Below the pieces are notes generated by a model, which saw only the letters and a program-made list of their open reading frames with translations, was not told the origin of the DNA and made no database searches. The translations under genes were made by a program, and so were the position numbers. 5,287 nt of DNA from Solirubrobacterales bacterium. GTDB lineage: Bacteria > Actinomycetota > Thermoleophilia > Solirubrobacterales > Solirubrobacteraceae. How positions within the stretch are numbered: the stretch's first letter is position 1; the number at the start of each line of letters is the position of its first letter. The stretch lies in assembly GCA_019240015.1 (NCBI GenBank), contig JAFAZB010000504.1, positions 1 to 5,287 on the forward strand, given 5' to 3'. Below, in pieces: positions 1 through 5,267 of this stretch.

Positions 1-25
1 GGTTGAGCATCAGGGGAGTCGTCAT
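1..25 (-). CDS. Possible 5' end of an unidentified gene (truncated by window)
   Basis: An ATG at 25-23 opens a frame reading MTTPLMLN before the window ends. It is 74 bases downstream of the dinB stop codon and on the same strand. No Shine-Dalgarno sequence lies at the right distance: a GGAG is present but about 19 bases from the ATG. Eight codons are too few to identify a family. A second in-frame ATG at 10-8 is an alternative start. The call rests only on position and an open frame, so it may be wrong. Confidence 0.3.
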
Positions 26-99
26 GTTGTGGTGGTTCCCGCTTCTCCGATTTCCTACCGGCAGATAAGACGGTTCTCAGCGGCACGTGTGCGGACCCC

Positions 100-1290
100 T
101 CAGTCGGGCAGCAACGGCACCCATGGGCCGGGATCCCGGCCCAGTAGCACGGCGCGCGTGATCGCGGCCGAGCCGAACCTGTCGCGCACGCCGTCGAGCG
201 TCGCGTCGATGTCGCTCGCGCGGTCGAAGGGCAGGACGAGCTGGGGCGCACGAGCGTCCGAGAGGTTCGCCGGCGCGATCCCGATCAGCGTCAGGCCGCG
301 ACGCTCGATCGTCGGAAGCGAGGCGCGCAAGAGATTGCTGGCTACGAGCAGGATCATGCGAGTCTGCGTGGTCGGCTCGGCCATCGTGTGGGAGCGAGTG
401 CAGCGAGCGGCGTCTTCGAAGCGCAACCGCAATACCACCGTGCGACAGTTTCGACGCGCGGCCCTGAGACGGCGCGCAACCCGGTCAACGAGCGCGAGCA
501 GCACCACCGTGACCTCGTCGAGTGCTCGCCGCCGCCAACCGAGCGCTCGCTGGGCGCCGATCGAGCGCCGACGACGCCGCGCCTGAACGGGCCGGGGATC
601 CCGGTTTAGGGCCAGCGCGTGGAGTTGGCGGCCCGCAGCTCGGCCGAGCATCGCGATCAGCGCCCGCTCGCCGAGCTGCGCGACTTCTCCCACGGTCGTG
701 ATTCCCCGAGCGCGCAGCTTGCCCGCCGTGACGGCGCCGACCCCCCACAACCGCTGTACCGGGAGGGGGTGAAGAAACGCCAGCTCGGCTCCGGGCGGCA
801 CCACGAGCAGACCGTCCGGCTTGGCAACGCCGCTGGCAACCTTGGCCAGAAACTTGGTTCGCGCGACTCCTACCGTGATTGGTAGGCCGACCCGCTCACG
901 TACTTCGACGCGCAACTGGGCGGCGATTTCGGTCGGGGTTCCTGAGATCCGCTCGAGGCCTCGCACATCCAGGAACGCCTCGTCGATCGAGAGCGCCTCG
1001 ACAAACGGTGCAGTCCGCTCGAACACGCTGAACACGGCTTTGCTCGCATCGCTGTACGCAGCCATCCTGGGTGACACGACGACGGCACGGGGGCATAGCC
1101 GGCGCGCCTGACGTCCGCCCATCGCGGTCCGAACGCCGTGCCGTTTGGCCTCATAGCTTGCGGCCAGGACCACGCCGCCACCCACGATCACCGGGCGGCC
1201 TCGCAGGCGCGGATCGTCTCGCTGCTCGACCGACGCATAGAAAGCATCCAGGTCGGCGTGCAAGATCGTGGCCTCAGCTGACACGAACAT
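100..1290 (-). CDS. dinB: DNA polymerase IV (DinB), Y-family translesion polymerase
   Basis: This is a 396-residue error-prone polymerase that extends primers past damaged template bases. The palm starts with HADLDAFYASVEQ (11-23), giving catalytic Asp13 and Asp15. SIDEAFLDV (101-109) supplies Asp103 and Glu104. SYEAKRHGV (45-53) is the conserved fingers motif, and aromatic Tyr18 sits at the steric-gate position that excludes ribonucleotides. The helix-hairpin-helix thumb lies near 175-230, and the little finger at about 243-345 follows an arginine-rich linker (239-255). QLVLPF (350-355) fits the beta-clamp-binding motif. It is internal, followed by about 40 residues ending in PLLPD, as I recall for mycobacterial-type DinB proteins. 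The length is normal and all key residues are present. The ATG at 1290-1288 gives the usual short lead before the first motif. An in-frame GTG two codons later is an alternative. A LexA-type operator covers this start, implying SOS control. Confidence 0.96.
   Translation of the reverse strand: MFVSAEATILHADLDAFYASVEQRDDPRLRGRPVIVGGGVVLAASYEAKRHGVRTAMGGRQARRLCPRAVVVSPRMAAYSDASKAVFSVFERTAPFVEALSIDEAFLDVRGLERISGTPTEIAAQLRVEVRERVGLPITVGVARTKFLAKVASGVAKPDGLLVVPPGAELAFLHPLPVQRLWGVGAVTAGKLRARGITTVGEVAQLGERALIAMLGRAAGRQLHALALNRDPRPVQARRRRRSIGAQRALGWRRRALDEVTVVLLALVDRVARRLRAARRNCRTVVLRLRFEDAARCTRSHTMAEPTTQTRMILLVASNLLRASLPTIERRGLTLIGIAPANLSDARAPQLVLPFDRASDIDATLDGVRDRFGSAAITRAVLLGRDPGPWVPLLPD
124..143. 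repeat. 20-bp perfect palindrome inside the 3' end of dinB
   Basis: TGGGCCGGGATCCCGGCCCA is its own reverse complement over all 20 bases. It lies in codons for LGRDPGPW, close to the end of dinB. The same residues are reasonable for this part of the protein, so coding constraint in GC-rich DNA may explain it. No T-run follows on either strand, so it is not a standard intrinsic terminator. In RNA it could form a 9-10 bp hairpin only with an unrealistically small loop. Pairing would therefore need the central bases opened. Confidence 0.55.
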
Positions 1291-1297
1291 ATGTTCG
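1284..1297 (-). promoter_or_regulatory. LexA-type SOS operator over the dinB start codon
   Basis: CGAACATATGTTCG is a perfect 14-base palindrome. It matches the Gram-positive LexA core GAAC-N4-GTTC. It also fits the Bacillus form CGAACRNRYGTTYC except at the last base, and the inner twelve defined positions of the mycobacterial form. The dinB start codon (1290-1288) lies inside it. LexA bound here would block initiation or early elongation of dinB. Binding is inferred from sequence and the known SOS role of dinB. Confidence 0.75.
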
Positions 1298-1309
1298 CCT
1301 ACGGCTCGG

Positions 1310-1315
1310 ACGTTA
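1310..1315 (-). promoter_or_regulatory. Candidate -10 element of dinB
   Basis: On the minus strand this reads TAACGT, which fits TAnnnT. A transcript would start near 1303, giving a leader of about 12 bases and placing the LexA box just downstream of the start site. The short leader contains only a weak purine stretch, TAGGCG, five bases before the ATG. No recognisable -35 element is found at 16-18 bases spacing, so the call is tentative. Confidence 0.3.
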
Positions 1316-1346
1316 TCGCGGACACTCAGCGCTCGCGCGATCGCCG

Positions 1347-1377
1347 CTCGTCCTCGAGGACGAGGGACGCCTCGTCC
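1347..1377. repeat. Cluster of four CGTCC/GGACG half-sites (two inverted repeats)
   Basis: CTCGTCCTCGAGGACGAG (1347-1364) is a perfect 18-base palindrome. Immediately beside it, GGACG-CCT-CGTCC (1365-1377) is a second inverted repeat of the same five-base half-site. The order is CGTCC, TCGA, GGACG, AG, GGACG, CCT, CGTCC. It lies in the 193-base region between the divergent dinB and membrane-protein genes, where an operator would be expected. No T-run follows, so a terminator is unlikely. The binding protein is unknown. Confidence 0.5.
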
Positions 1378-1472
1378 AGATCACTCTCGGGGCCGAGTGA
1401 CGATCGTCTGCGCAGCCGACGACAAACGCAGCGCGGATTCATACGGTCTGGGGGGTGTCCATTCACCTATCG

Positions 1473-1478
1473 AAGGAG
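1473..1478 (+). promoter_or_regulatory. Strong ribosome-binding site fixing the start at 1484
   Basis: AAGGAG ends five bases before the ATG at 1484. This decides the start. The open frame extends upstream to an ATG at 1268, but that would run back over the LexA box and the dinB start with no ribosome-binding site. The first 72 codons of the longer frame are therefore left out. Confidence 0.85.
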
Positions 1479-1483
1479 CCGTC

Positions 1484-2158
1484 ATGAACGTCAGACGAGC
1501 CGCCCCGTTGACGGGCGTCGCATTCGCCGTTCTGTTCCTTGCCAGCGTCGCCGTGAGCACCGTGCCCAAGAACACCGCGCCGGACAAGGCGTGGGTCGCC
1601 GCGTACGCGACTCATGGCCAGCAGGCCCGCCACCTCGCGACCGGCCTCCTGCTGGTGCTGGCGGGGCTTTCCCTGGTCGCCTTCCTGACCCATCTCTGGA
1701 ACCGGGTCGCAGCGGCCCGACAGTCCGAGCGGCTCAGCCAGCTCCCCGTGCTCGCGGCCGGAGTGGCCGCCACCTGCATCGCGGCCGGCGGGATCGCGAT
1801 GGGGGCATCGTCGGGCAGTGCCTGGCTCTTTTCGCAGCCGATCCCCAGCCCCGACCTGCTTCGATTCAGCAACGACCTCGGCTTTGGTCTGGCTGGCGGG
1901 GCCGGCATGCTGGCCGCCGCCTTGAGCGTCGCGAGCGTCAGCCTCCAAGCGCGCGCCGCGGGGGTGTTCAGCCCCGCGATGGCACGATTCAGCCTGCTCG
2001 TGTCGGTGGTCCTGCTGGGCTCGCTCGCTTTCATCCCGATCCTCGCGCTGCTGGTGTGGGTGGTCGTCGTAGCGATCACGCTCGTGCGACGCCCTGAGTC
2101 AGAACACGCGGATCTCGGCACGCTCCGGGCCGGCGATCCGCTCGGCGTGCGGGCCTAG
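1484..2158 (+). CDS. Multi-pass membrane protein of unknown function
   Basis: I do not recognise the family of this 224-residue integral membrane protein. Hydrophobic segments lie at about 8-26, 50-71, 87-109, 131-154 and 168-201. The last is 34 residues long with a proline in the middle (Pro185), so it could be one long helix or a tight hairpin. MNVRR at the N-terminus and the Arg-rich loop 72-84 suggest a cytoplasmic N-terminus. The loops at 27-49 and 110-130 would then be outside. I see no catalytic motif, Cys pair or nucleotide-binding signature. The short tail after 201 is charged (RRPESEHAD). It is divergent from dinB, and the split-barrel gene downstream has its own promoter, so it is probably monocistronic. 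A TACGGT at 1442-1447 could be its -10, but no good -35 is visible. Confidence 0.88.
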   Translation: MNVRRAAPLTGVAFAVLFLASVAVSTVPKNTAPDKAWVAAYATHGQQARHLATGLLLVLAGLSLVAFLTHLWNRVAAARQSERLSQLPVLAAGVAATCIAAGGIAMGASSGSAWLFSQPIPSPDLLRFSNDLGFGLAGGAGMLAAALSVASVSLQARAAGVFSPAMARFSLLVSVVLLGSLAFIPILALLVWVVVVAITLVRRPESEHADLGTLRAGDPLGVRA

Positions 2159-2172
2159 AGACGGCGCGGGGG

Positions 2173-2201
2173 TTGGCGACCCCGGCCCCTGCGGTTACCG
2201 T
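2173..2201 (+). promoter_or_regulatory. Promoter of a probably leaderless transcript
   Basis: TTGGCG (2173-2178), a 17-base spacer and TACCGT (2196-2201) form a good vegetative-type promoter. The GTG start codon at 2208 lies after a six-base gap, where the first transcribed base is expected. No Shine-Dalgarno sequence precedes the GTG. This is the arrangement known for leaderless mRNAs in actinobacteria. The -35 lies only 14 bases past the stop codon of the membrane-protein gene. Confidence 0.6.
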
Positions 2202-2207
2202 GCCTAC

Positions 2208-2651
2208 GTGGCCCGGCAATGGAATGTGGCGGACGGCTTCGATCTCGATGCATTCCTGGCGCTCCCGCTCGTCGCCCACGTGGCGACGAGCGGACCGCGC
2301 GTCTCACCGGTGTGGTTCCTCTGGGAGCAGCGGTGCTTCTGGTGGCTGACCGGCGATTGGTCGCGAATGCCGGCAATCCTCGCAACGGATCCGAAGGTGG
2401 CGTTCGTGGTTGACACGTGTGAGCTCGCCACGGGTCGCGTGCTGCAAGTGACGGCCCGCGGCGAAGCGACCCTGGTGGCGTTCGACCGCGACCGCGCACG
2501 GCGCAAGCTCGCTCGCTATCTCGGCCAGGATGAACGCTCCTGGGACCGGCGCCGATTCGTCGAGGGCACGTTCGAGAATCCCGCGGCGCGGTTCGTCCGT
2601 CTCCGCCCCGACGGGCTCACCGCCCGCGATCTCTCCTATCACGTGGGCTGA
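2208..2651 (+). CDS. Pyridoxamine 5'-phosphate oxidase-like FMN/F420 split-barrel protein
   Basis: This 147-residue protein has the single-domain split beta-barrel of the PPOX family. Members bind FMN or cofactor F420 and usually reduce or oxidise small substrates as dimers. The N-terminal strand pair HVATSGPRVSPVWFLWE (24-40) is the typical opening, in which a small-residue turn leads to a PVW strand. It is followed by FWWLTG (44-49), ATDPKVAFVVD (59-69) and VLQVTARGEATLV (78-90), the usual core strands. The C-terminal half is an Arg-rich helix (93-117) and a last strand at 127-133. Sequence alone does not separate FMN from F420 use, and the substrate is unknown. F420 would be plausible in an actinobacterium. 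The GTG at 2208 is chosen because it sits exactly where the promoter would start the transcript. A second in-frame GTG at 2226 lacks better support. The gene converges on the lipoprotein gene across 30 bases. Confidence 0.85.
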   Translation: MARQWNVADGFDLDAFLALPLVAHVATSGPRVSPVWFLWEQRCFWWLTGDWSRMPAILATDPKVAFVVDTCELATGRVLQVTARGEATLVAFDRDRARRKLARYLGQDERSWDRRRFVEGTFENPAARFVRLRPDGLTARDLSYHVG

Positions 2652-2681
2652 GGCCCGGCCCGCGCGTGCCGACCGGCCGCG

Positions 2682-3722
2682 TCAGCGACCGGTGACGTCG
2701 ACCGTGAAGAAGTCGCGGAAGTAAGGGCTCAGAAACTGCCCCGGGATGCCGCGCTGTCCCGGCATCAGGGGAATCGGCCGCGTGGCGGCGCCACCGGGCG
2801 GGTGCTCGTATAGATAGCCGGCGACCCACCTGGGATTGATGTCCAGCTCCATCGCGCGCACAGCTCCCGCGGCGGCCAACGCCTGGGCCAGCGCCCGCAC
2901 CGAAAGATCGTGGCCCGCGGCCCACACGAGCTGACCACCGCCGGTGACGCCCAACCCCGAACGCGCGACGATCGGCTGCTCGTGCAGAGGGTCGCCCCAA
3001 CACACCTTGATGCACGAGTCGACGTCGGGCGCGATCCGGCCGCCGTCGATCAGCAGCTTGAGGTTCTGCCTGACCGCGGCCACCGCGTCCGCGGCCGCCG
3101 GCAGGCCCTGTTGCCAGGCCCCGATGTCGGCGGTCCCGTTCTTATAGACGACCACCGACGCGTCGCCGACGCGCAGCGGCCACCCCACGCGAGCGCCTTC
3201 CACGAATCCGCCGGCGCCGTAGTTCTCCCGGAAGCCGCTGTTGAAGGCCGCCACCACGGTGCCCCGCTCGGCATTCTCGATCGCATCTCCATATCTCCAG
3301 CCTGAGCCCCCCGGTTCGCTCCCACCGGCGTGCAGCGCCAGCGTGACCAGCCGCTGATCGAACCGCAGCAATGTGATCGTGAAGCCCGCCTCACTGTCGG
3401 CACGGACCCGCGAGATCCATCCCGCGGTCTGACCGCGGACGAGCACCGCCGGGACCCAGCCGAACAGACCCTGCCGTCGGGCATCCGGCAGGATCTCGAT
3501 CAGAGGTTGCGCGCTCCCACGAACCACCGGCGCTGCGGGTGAGGCGGTCGTCGTGGCGACCGTCCGGGTCTGGGGTCGGCTGGCCCTCGCGCGCGAGCCC
3601 GGCGGGTGCGATGCGCCACATCCGACGAGCGCCAAGATCGGCCACAGCACGATTGCAAGCTCGCGCAGGTGGCTCGAAGTCCGACGCCGCGCGCCGACAC
3701 GGGGAGCCTTACAACGGGCCAC
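2682..3722 (-). CDS. Lipoprotein with phosphodiester glycosidase (NAGPA/DUF2233) domain
   Basis: This 346-residue protein appears to be exported and lipid-anchored. A basic N-region is followed by a hydrophobic stretch ending in LVGC, a lipobox whose Cys35 would be the modified residue. A Ser/Thr/Ala/Pro-rich linker (36-68) leads to the domain. Family signatures are AAFNSGF (158-164), LLIDGGR (223-229), and ARSGLGVTGGGQLVWAAG (253-270), the usual R-(S/T)-x-(I/L)-G-V block. AMELDINP (290-297) sits where many relatives have LDGGGS. Two cysteines form a CxxxC at 237-241. The best-known relative is the uncovering enzyme that removes GlcNAc from a phosphodiester. Bacterial substrates are mostly unknown, and an envelope glycan is an inference. 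The GTG at 3722 overlaps the grpB-like gene by 14 bases and gives a sensible signal peptide. It has no clear ribosome-binding site, so translational coupling is likely. The upstream in-frame ATG at 3761 would give a longer, less typical leader. Confidence 0.85.
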   Translation of the reverse strand: MARCKAPRVGARRRTSSHLRELAIVLWPILALVGCGASHPPGSRARASRPQTRTVATTTASPAAPVVRGSAQPLIEILPDARRQGLFGWVPAVLVRGQTAGWISRVRADSEAGFTITLLRFDQRLVTLALHAGGSEPGGSGWRYGDAIENAERGTVVAAFNSGFRENYGAGGFVEGARVGWPLRVGDASVVVYKNGTADIGAWQQGLPAAADAVAAVRQNLKLLIDGGRIAPDVDSCIKVCWGDPLHEQPIVARSGLGVTGGGQLVWAAGHDLSVRALAQALAAAGAVRAMELDINPRWVAGYLYEHPPGGAATRPIPLMPGQRGIPGQFLSPYFRDFFTVDVTGR

Positions 3723-4215
3723 CGGCTCGGGCCAGAATCGAGGAGACCACCTCGGTCTTGGCATCGGCGTAGTGCTGCAACTCGGTCCACTCGCGGGAGG
3801 CGAGCTCCCGCTTGGCACGCGCGTAGAGATCGCGGTCGAGGCGGTTGATCCTGAGCCAGTCGCGGAACCGCAGCATCCGCTCGCTCTCCGGACAGCCCGC
3901 CGAGAACACGTGCAGATTCACGCGCGGGTCGGGACGATCGAGGAAGCGGTGCTGGAACCAGGCCGGCTCACGGATCCGCAGCACGTAGCCGACCGCCTCG
4001 AGATCCCGCACGTAGGCATGCTCTTGGGAAGAGTCGGCGACCTCGAGCACGATGTCGATGATCGGTTTGGCGAGCAAGCCGGCCACCGACGTCGAGCCGA
4101 CGTGTTCGAGGCGGACCACTCGCTCGCCAAGCGCATCTCTCAGGCGCAGGGCCTCCCGGAGGTAGGCGCCGGGCCATTCCGGGTCGTACTCACGCAGCTC
4201 GACCAGGCCGTACAC
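3709..4215 (-). CDS. GrpB family (UPF0157) nucleotidyltransferase-like protein
   Basis: This is a 168-residue protein, close to the usual length of stand-alone GrpB members. The opening YDPEWP (10-15) and the block HVGSTSVAGLLAKPIIDI (38-55) are diagnostic of the family. The block carries a G-S pair (40-41) and Asp54, resembling the nucleotidyltransferase fold. Ala45 replaces the proline more often seen there. Other conserved-looking parts are the aromatic stretch WFQHRF (86-91), NLHVF (100-104), and the C-terminal helix with RFRDWLR (116-122) and the YARAKRELA region (131-139). In some actinobacteria this domain is fused to dephospho-CoA kinase (CoaE), but no kinase is present here. The reaction is not known. 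The GTG at 4215 is used because it restores the family N-terminus. It lies four bases after the stop of the upstream membrane gene, with only a weak AGG nearby, suggesting coupling. Confidence 0.92.
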   Translation of the reverse strand: MYGLVELREYDPEWPGAYLREALRLRDALGERVVRLEHVGSTSVAGLLAKPIIDIVLEVADSSQEHAYVRDLEAVGYVLRIREPAWFQHRFLDRPDPRVNLHVFSAGCPESERMLRFRDWLRINRLDRDLYARAKRELASREWTELQHYADAKTEVVSSILARAGGPL

Positions 4216-4219
4216 GCGC

Positions 4220-5125
4220 CTAGGTGTGCGCGTAGTGATTGATGATGTAGACGCCGTACACCGCCAGCACCAGCACCAATGCGATGCTCGCGAGCTCGAG
4301 TCGCCCGACGATGCTGCTGCGCTGTTCGCGGCGCGTGCGGACCGCCTCCACACCCTCCTCCGTCGCGATCGTGCGCACCATCGCTCGGTAGGGCGCGGTG
4401 TGCCAGGCGTGGGCCGGCTTGCCGGCCGCGACCCTGCGCTCGGCGAAGCGCCGCATGACGAACTCGAACACGCCGAACATCGGACGACGGCCGATGAACA
4501 CGGCGATGAAGACGACGAGCTTGGTCGTCCAGGCATCGGTGTAGAGCTTTTGCGCCAGCGATGGGTGTGAGCTCAGCGCGGGCGCCAGGGCCCCGGTCCG
4601 CAGCCAGTGCTGCAACTCGTGCACCGGGACACCGATGATCACGAACAGCGGGATCGCGAGCAGCAGCGTGAGCAGTATCCGCGAGGGAAGCTGCCAGTAC
4701 GCATGCAGGTGCTTGAACTCGTGCCGATAGGGATTGAACGTGAAGAACAGCACGGCGAGGGTCCCGAGGTATGCCTCGCCGCCCGATCGGAACATGTGCC
4801 GCCAGTTGGTCCACGAGCGACTCGAGAGCAGACGGTAGTGGCGCGAGAGCAGTGTGTCCCACCACTGCTTCGTCGTGCCGTGGTATCCGAGCGCGTGCAC
4901 CAGCGGATTGAGGAGCGCCGTCTGAGTGAGGATGAAGTACACGGTGATCCAGGCCAGCAGGAACACGTGGCTGAACGGAACCGAGATCGCCAGCTCCTGT
5001 GCCTTGTTGATGGTCCAACGCCACGGGTTCTCCCGGAACCTGCAGGTCGGCCAAGGCAGCGGCGTCCTTCTGTGACGCTCCGAGGAGGCGACCGGCGGGC
5101 TGGTGTCGGTCCGCAGCGCGCTCAC
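4220..5125 (-). CDS. Histidine-rich multi-pass membrane protein with two HExxH motifs
   Basis: I do not recognise the family of this 301-residue protein. Predicted membrane segments lie at about 52-72, 116-131, 149-168, 201-213 and 276-296. The loop between the last two is long and strongly basic (214-275), so it is probably cytoplasmic. Two HExxH sequences flank the third segment: HEFKHLH (135-141) and HELQH (169-173). HExxH is the zinc-binding motif of many metalloproteases, while spaced histidines also mark membrane di-iron enzymes. A third ligand is not obvious. Glu221 and Glu229 are candidates but would lie across the membrane from the second motif by this topology. The N-terminal 45 residues are hydrophilic and basic. 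The GTG at 5125 is the best start because a TAnnnT element ends seven bases before it, though no Shine-Dalgarno is present. It is the first gene of a three-gene minus-strand run. Confidence 0.82.
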   Translation of the reverse strand: MSALRTDTSPPVASSERHRRTPLPWPTCRFRENPWRWTINKAQELAISVPFSHVFLLAWITVYFILTQTALLNPLVHALGYHGTTKQWWDTLLSRHYRLLSSRSWTNWRHMFRSGGEAYLGTLAVLFFTFNPYRHEFKHLHAYWQLPSRILLTLLLAIPLFVIIGVPVHELQHWLRTGALAPALSSHPSLAQKLYTDAWTTKLVVFIAVFIGRRPMFGVFEFVMRRFAERRVAAGKPAHAWHTAPYRAMVRTIATEEGVEAVRTRREQRSSIVGRLELASIALVLVLAVYGVYIINHYAHT

Positions 5126-5132
5126 CGCCAGA

Positions 5133-5138
5133 AGCTTA
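5133..5138 (-). promoter_or_regulatory. Candidate -10 element of the three-gene operon
   Basis: On the minus strand this reads TAAGCT, fitting TAnnnT. It ends seven bases before the GTG start of the membrane-protein gene at 5125. Transcription from it would begin at or next to that codon, giving a leaderless message, which agrees with the lack of a ribosome-binding site. No acceptable -35 is found at 16-18 bases (the region reads GGCGGGT), so support is weaker than for the promoter at 2173-2201. Confidence 0.35.
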
Positions 5139-5192
5139 GGCGGGCTAGTTCCGGACCCGCCGCGATCCCTGCGTCCTCTCGGTACGCCGACG

Positions 5193-5243
5193 AAGCGCCG
5201 TCCCCAAGGTGGCGGGAGTTAACTACCTTGAGGACGGCGGCTT
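5193..5243. repeat. Long imperfect inverted repeat upstream of the gene at 5268
   Basis: The left arm AAGC-GCCGTCC-C-CAAGGT (5193-5210) pairs with the right arm ACCTTG-A-GGACGGC-G-GCTT (5225-5243). This gives 17 base pairs with one C/A mismatch and one bulged G. The 14-base loop (5211-5224) contains the 8-base palindrome AGTTAACT. No T-run follows on either strand, so it is not an intrinsic terminator. It lies between divergent genes and ends 14 bases before the ribosome-binding site at 5258. It could be an operator dyad or a leader hairpin. TACCTT (5224-5229), a possible -10, falls in the right arm and would favour the operator reading. Confidence 0.7.
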
Positions 5244-5257
5244 GATCAATACAACCT

Positions 5258-5263
5258 GAGGAG
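5258..5263 (+). promoter_or_regulatory. Strong ribosome-binding site for the gene at 5268
   Basis: GAGGAG, in a longer purine run GAGGAGAGAG, ends four bases before the ATG at 5268. It is the main evidence that a real plus-strand gene begins here, since only 20 bases of it fall inside the window. Confidence 0.75.
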
Positions 5264-5267
5264 AGAG

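Noticed and set aside
29..586. Plus-strand open frame of 185 codons opposite the 3' half of dinB
   Set aside because: It lies wholly antisense to a certain polymerase gene except for its first bases. It has an Arg/Ser-rich low-complexity composition and no ribosome-binding site.
1268..1483. Upstream extension of the membrane-protein frame to an ATG at 1268
   Set aside because: It would overlap the dinB start and the LexA box. It has no ribosome-binding site and adds an Arg-rich stretch before a clean membrane-protein N-terminus that has a strong AAGGAG.
1291..2097. Plus-strand frame of 268 codons overlapping the membrane-protein gene
   Set aside because: The translation is Arg/Gly/Pro-rich with no domain. 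The alternative frame gives clear hydrophobic helices and a good start, so this is a GC-rich shadow.
2652..2681. Possible terminator between the two convergent genes
   Set aside because: The 30 bases are GC-rich, but I could not find a stable inverted repeat followed by a T-run on either strand.
7..2772. Shared 11-base word GCATCAGGGGA at 7-17 and 2762-2772
   Set aside because: It is short, in unrelated contexts, with no third copy seen. Chance is enough to explain it.
3553..4242. Plus-strand frame of 229 codons opposite the lipoprotein and GrpB-like genes
   Set aside because: It is antisense to two well-supported genes, shows no recognisable motif, and fits the long shadow frames expected in high-GC DNA.
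4140..5054. Minus-strand frame of 304 codons in another phase over the HExxH membrane protein
   Set aside because: The translation is His/Arg/Ala-rich and lacks hydrophobic helices. The chosen frame gives a coherent multi-pass protein and ends four bases before the next gene.
4607..5245. Plus-strand frame of 212 codons opposite the membrane-protein gene and intergenic region
   Set aside because: It is rich in Glu, Arg and Gln without domains, antisense to a supported gene, and has no ribosome-binding site.
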